DNA of 6,198 nucleotides from Fibrobacterota bacterium (GTDB lineage: Bacteria > Fibrobacterota > Chitinivibrionia > Chitinivibrionales > JANQEN01), in NCBI GenBank assembly GCA_030619215.1, contig JAUXBV010000219.1, positions 1 through 6,198 of the forward strand, given 5' to 3'. The notes beneath the pieces were generated by a model. The model did no database searches. It was not told the DNA's origin and worked only from the letters and a program-made list of their open reading frames with translations. The translations under genes and the position numbers were made by a program. Of the stretch, positions 5,411-6,198 are shown in pieces; the stretch's first letter is position 1, and each line of letters starts with the position of its first letter.

Positions 5411-5737
5411 TTAAATATCTTCAAATGAAGTAACGATAGTGGCTATTCTGTCAATACCGGAATTGATTAATACTTTCTGTACAAATTCAGATTTAACGAT
5501 GAAGATAATCCCCTTTCTCCGTTCTCTATAGGTCCTCAAACAGTGTGCAAAAACGCCAAGCCAGTTGCTGTCAATAAAATCTATCTTGCTCAGGTCTATA
5601 ATAATTTCTCTGAAAGGTTCCCGTACAAAATCTTCCAGTTTCCTGGATATTCTGATAGCGTCTTCACCGGATATCCTGCCGTCTATCTCAAAAACCGGTA
5701 TTTTATTATGCTTTTCTGTCCTATAGTAAATTCCCAT
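5411..5737 (-). CDS. STAS-domain protein, anti-sigma factor antagonist-like
   Basis: The 108 residues form one STAS domain, the length of SpoIIAA/RsbV-type anti-anti-sigma factors. Such proteins bind a partner kinase/anti-sigma factor when unphosphorylated and are released on serine phosphorylation. Visible landmarks are VFEIDGRISGEDA (15-27, the strand-turn of STAS proteins), EIIIDLSKIDFIDS (44-57), and the phospho-loop DSNWLGVF (56-63). The loop keeps Asp56-Ser57, the position phosphorylated in SpoIIAA and RsbV, but replaces the usual Ser/Thr-Gly that follows with Asn-Trp. Start ATG at 5737 has AAGG (5746-5743 on the minus strand) at 5 bases. No HPK-like anti-sigma kinase, sigma factor or phosphatase is in the window, so the partner is unknown. 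It could also be an RsbRST- or MlaB-like STAS module. The STAS family call is strong; the pathway is inference. Confidence 0.88.
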   Translation of the reverse strand: MGIYYRTEKHNKIPVFEIDGRISGEDAIRISRKLEDFVREPFREIIIDLSKIDFIDSNWLGVFAHCLRTYRERRKGIIFIVKSEFVQKVLINSGIDRIATIVTSFEDI

Positions 5738-5801
5738 AATTACCTTATTCCAAAATTATCCCGATTAATATCACTTCCCTCCTGAATAAAAGATAAATCA
5801 G

Positions 5802-5831
5802 AGAATATTAAAAAGGTATCTTTTTCTTCAA
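5802..5831 (-). promoter_or_regulatory. Candidate promoter for the STAS gene
   Basis: Read on the minus strand, TTGAAG (5831-5826) and TATTCT (5807-5802) are separated by 18 bases, each matching the sigma70 consensus at 4 of 6 positions. It would start transcription near 5795, about 60 bases before the ATG. The region is so AT-rich that chance matches are expected, so this is only a candidate. Confidence 0.3.
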
Positions 5832-5946
5832 GGTTTTTTCTGTATAGCCTTTCAATTTACAGACACGCGTTTATTGTTAGAGCTGCTTTAATTTTCTCTT
5901 CCCTTTAATCATTACCCTTTACTAAATAATTATTTCTAACCTGACA

Positions 5947-5952
5947 TATAAT
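5947..5952 (+). promoter_or_regulatory. Candidate -10 box (TATAAT) for the aminotransferase gene
   Basis: A perfect TATAAT lies 67 bases before the ATG at 6020. No good -35 hexamer exists at 16-18 bases upstream (the sequence there is AT-only) and there is no extended TGn, so use of this promoter is uncertain. An activator-dependent or different-sigma promoter is possible. Confidence 0.35.
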
Positions 5953-6006
5953 AAATGTAATATTTTCTAATGATTCGTTTTGGTTAAAAATTGAACTCCA
6001 TTTCCC

Positions 6007-6012
6007 AGGTGA
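6007..6012 (+). promoter_or_regulatory. Shine-Dalgarno site deciding the aminotransferase start
   Basis: AGGTGA, fully complementary to the conserved anti-SD core of 16S rRNA (UCACCU), lies 7 bases before the ATG at 6020. It makes this ATG a secure start, even though the gene is cut by the window edge. Confidence 0.8.
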
Positions 6013-6019
6013 TATTATT

Positions 6020-6198
6020 ATGTCAATATTCAAAAAGTCAAATAAACTTAATAACGTCTGTTATGATATTCGCGGGCCGGTACTCATTGAAGCTAAGCGC
6101 CTTGAGGAAGAGGGATACCATATTCATAAGCTCCACATTGGAAATCCCCATGCTTTCGACTTCGATGCGCCGGAGGAAATACTGCATGATGTAATAAT
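6020..6198 (+). CDS. alaA: AlaA-type aminotransferase (class I/II), 3'-partial
   Basis: Only the first 59 codons are in the window; the frame is open to the edge and the gene runs on beyond it. The N-terminus closely follows AlaA, the PLP-dependent glutamate-pyruvate aminotransferase that makes alanine. KSNKLNNVCYDIRGPVLIEA (6-25) is near-identical to the AlaA signature, followed by AKRLEEEG (25-32), a HIGNP segment (39-43, family LNIGNP) and DAPEEILHDVI (49-59). Small departures from the family are LHIGNPHAFDF where LNIGNPAPFGF is usual. The ATG is fixed by AGGTGA 7 bases upstream. The catalytic lysine and PLP-binding core lie outside the window, so activity cannot be judged. AlaA can also interconvert 2-aminobutyrate and valine-related keto acids, which would fit the nearby branched-chain genes, but the 5'-divergent promoter suggests independent control. 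Confidence 0.88.
   Translation, partial: MSIFKKSNKLNNVCYDIRGPVLIEAKRLEEEGYHIHKLHIGNPHAFDFDAPEEILHDVI

Larger units (their letters stand above)
5738..6019. other. Divergent AT-rich intergenic region, no gene seen
   Basis: These 282 bases separate the minus-strand STAS gene from the plus-strand aminotransferase gene. I see no convincing protein or RNA gene. The contents I can support are a consensus -10 box for the plus strand (5947-5952), a candidate minus-strand promoter (5802-5831), a strong unused Shine-Dalgarno-like AGGAGGG on the minus strand about 40 bases before the STAS ATG, and the ribosome binding site of the aminotransferase gene (6007-6012). Runs of T and A dominate, as expected of a promoter-rich spacer. 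Confidence 0.7.

Noticed and set aside
5543..5785. Plus-strand frame opposite the STAS gene
   Set aside because: Antisense shadow of a clear STAS domain; no recognisable features.
5991..6194. Plus-strand frame of 67 codons at the window end
   Set aside because: It overlaps the AlaA-like gene in another frame, has no family resemblance, and lacks the good ribosome binding site that the ATG at 6020 has.

Overview
The window looks like a bacterial chromosome segment, probably one end of a metagenomic contig. Coding regions have moderate G+C, spacers are AT-rich, and the spacers carry unusual simple-sequence and palindromic repeats. Taxonomy cannot be fixed from the sequence. The LeuB subtype, the citramalate route to isoleucine, the intergenic inverted repeats and the GIY-YIG/palindrome unit beside an RNA gene remind me of uncultured anaerobic lineages such as Omnitrophota or Planctomycetes relatives. 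That is a weak inference from memory.

Region 1 (1-4514) is a plus-strand branched-chain amino acid block: leuA (2-isopropylmalate synthase, 5' end missing or damaged), leuB (3-isopropylmalate dehydrogenase) and cimA ((R)-citramalate synthase). LeuA opens leucine synthesis and CimA opens the threonine-independent route to 2-oxobutyrate and isoleucine. The LeuCD and LeuB reactions can serve both branches; leuCD is not in the window. The leuB-cimA gap holds a large inverted hexanucleotide repeat and then a separate two-part hairpin just before cimA.

Region 2 (4515-5141) is an RNA and repeat region. A second inverted simple-sequence repeat follows cimA. Next come a good sigma70-type promoter and a complete one-piece tmRNA (ssrA) with tag AEDYSYAMAA and no encoded CCA. 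Directly after the tmRNA discriminator base is a cluster of palindromes.

Region 3 (5144-5737) holds a small GIY-YIG nuclease gene with a TTG start (plus strand) converging with a single-domain STAS (anti-sigma-factor-antagonist-like) gene on the minus strand.

Region 4 (5738-6198) is an AT-rich divergent intergenic region followed by the first 59 codons of an AlaA-type aminotransferase that runs off the window. It has a strong Shine-Dalgarno sequence.

The most interesting local structure is the unit formed by the tmRNA 3' end, the palindromes and the GIY-YIG gene. Next are the paired simple-sequence inverted repeats behind leuB and cimA, and the Lys-Tyr cofactor motif in LeuB.
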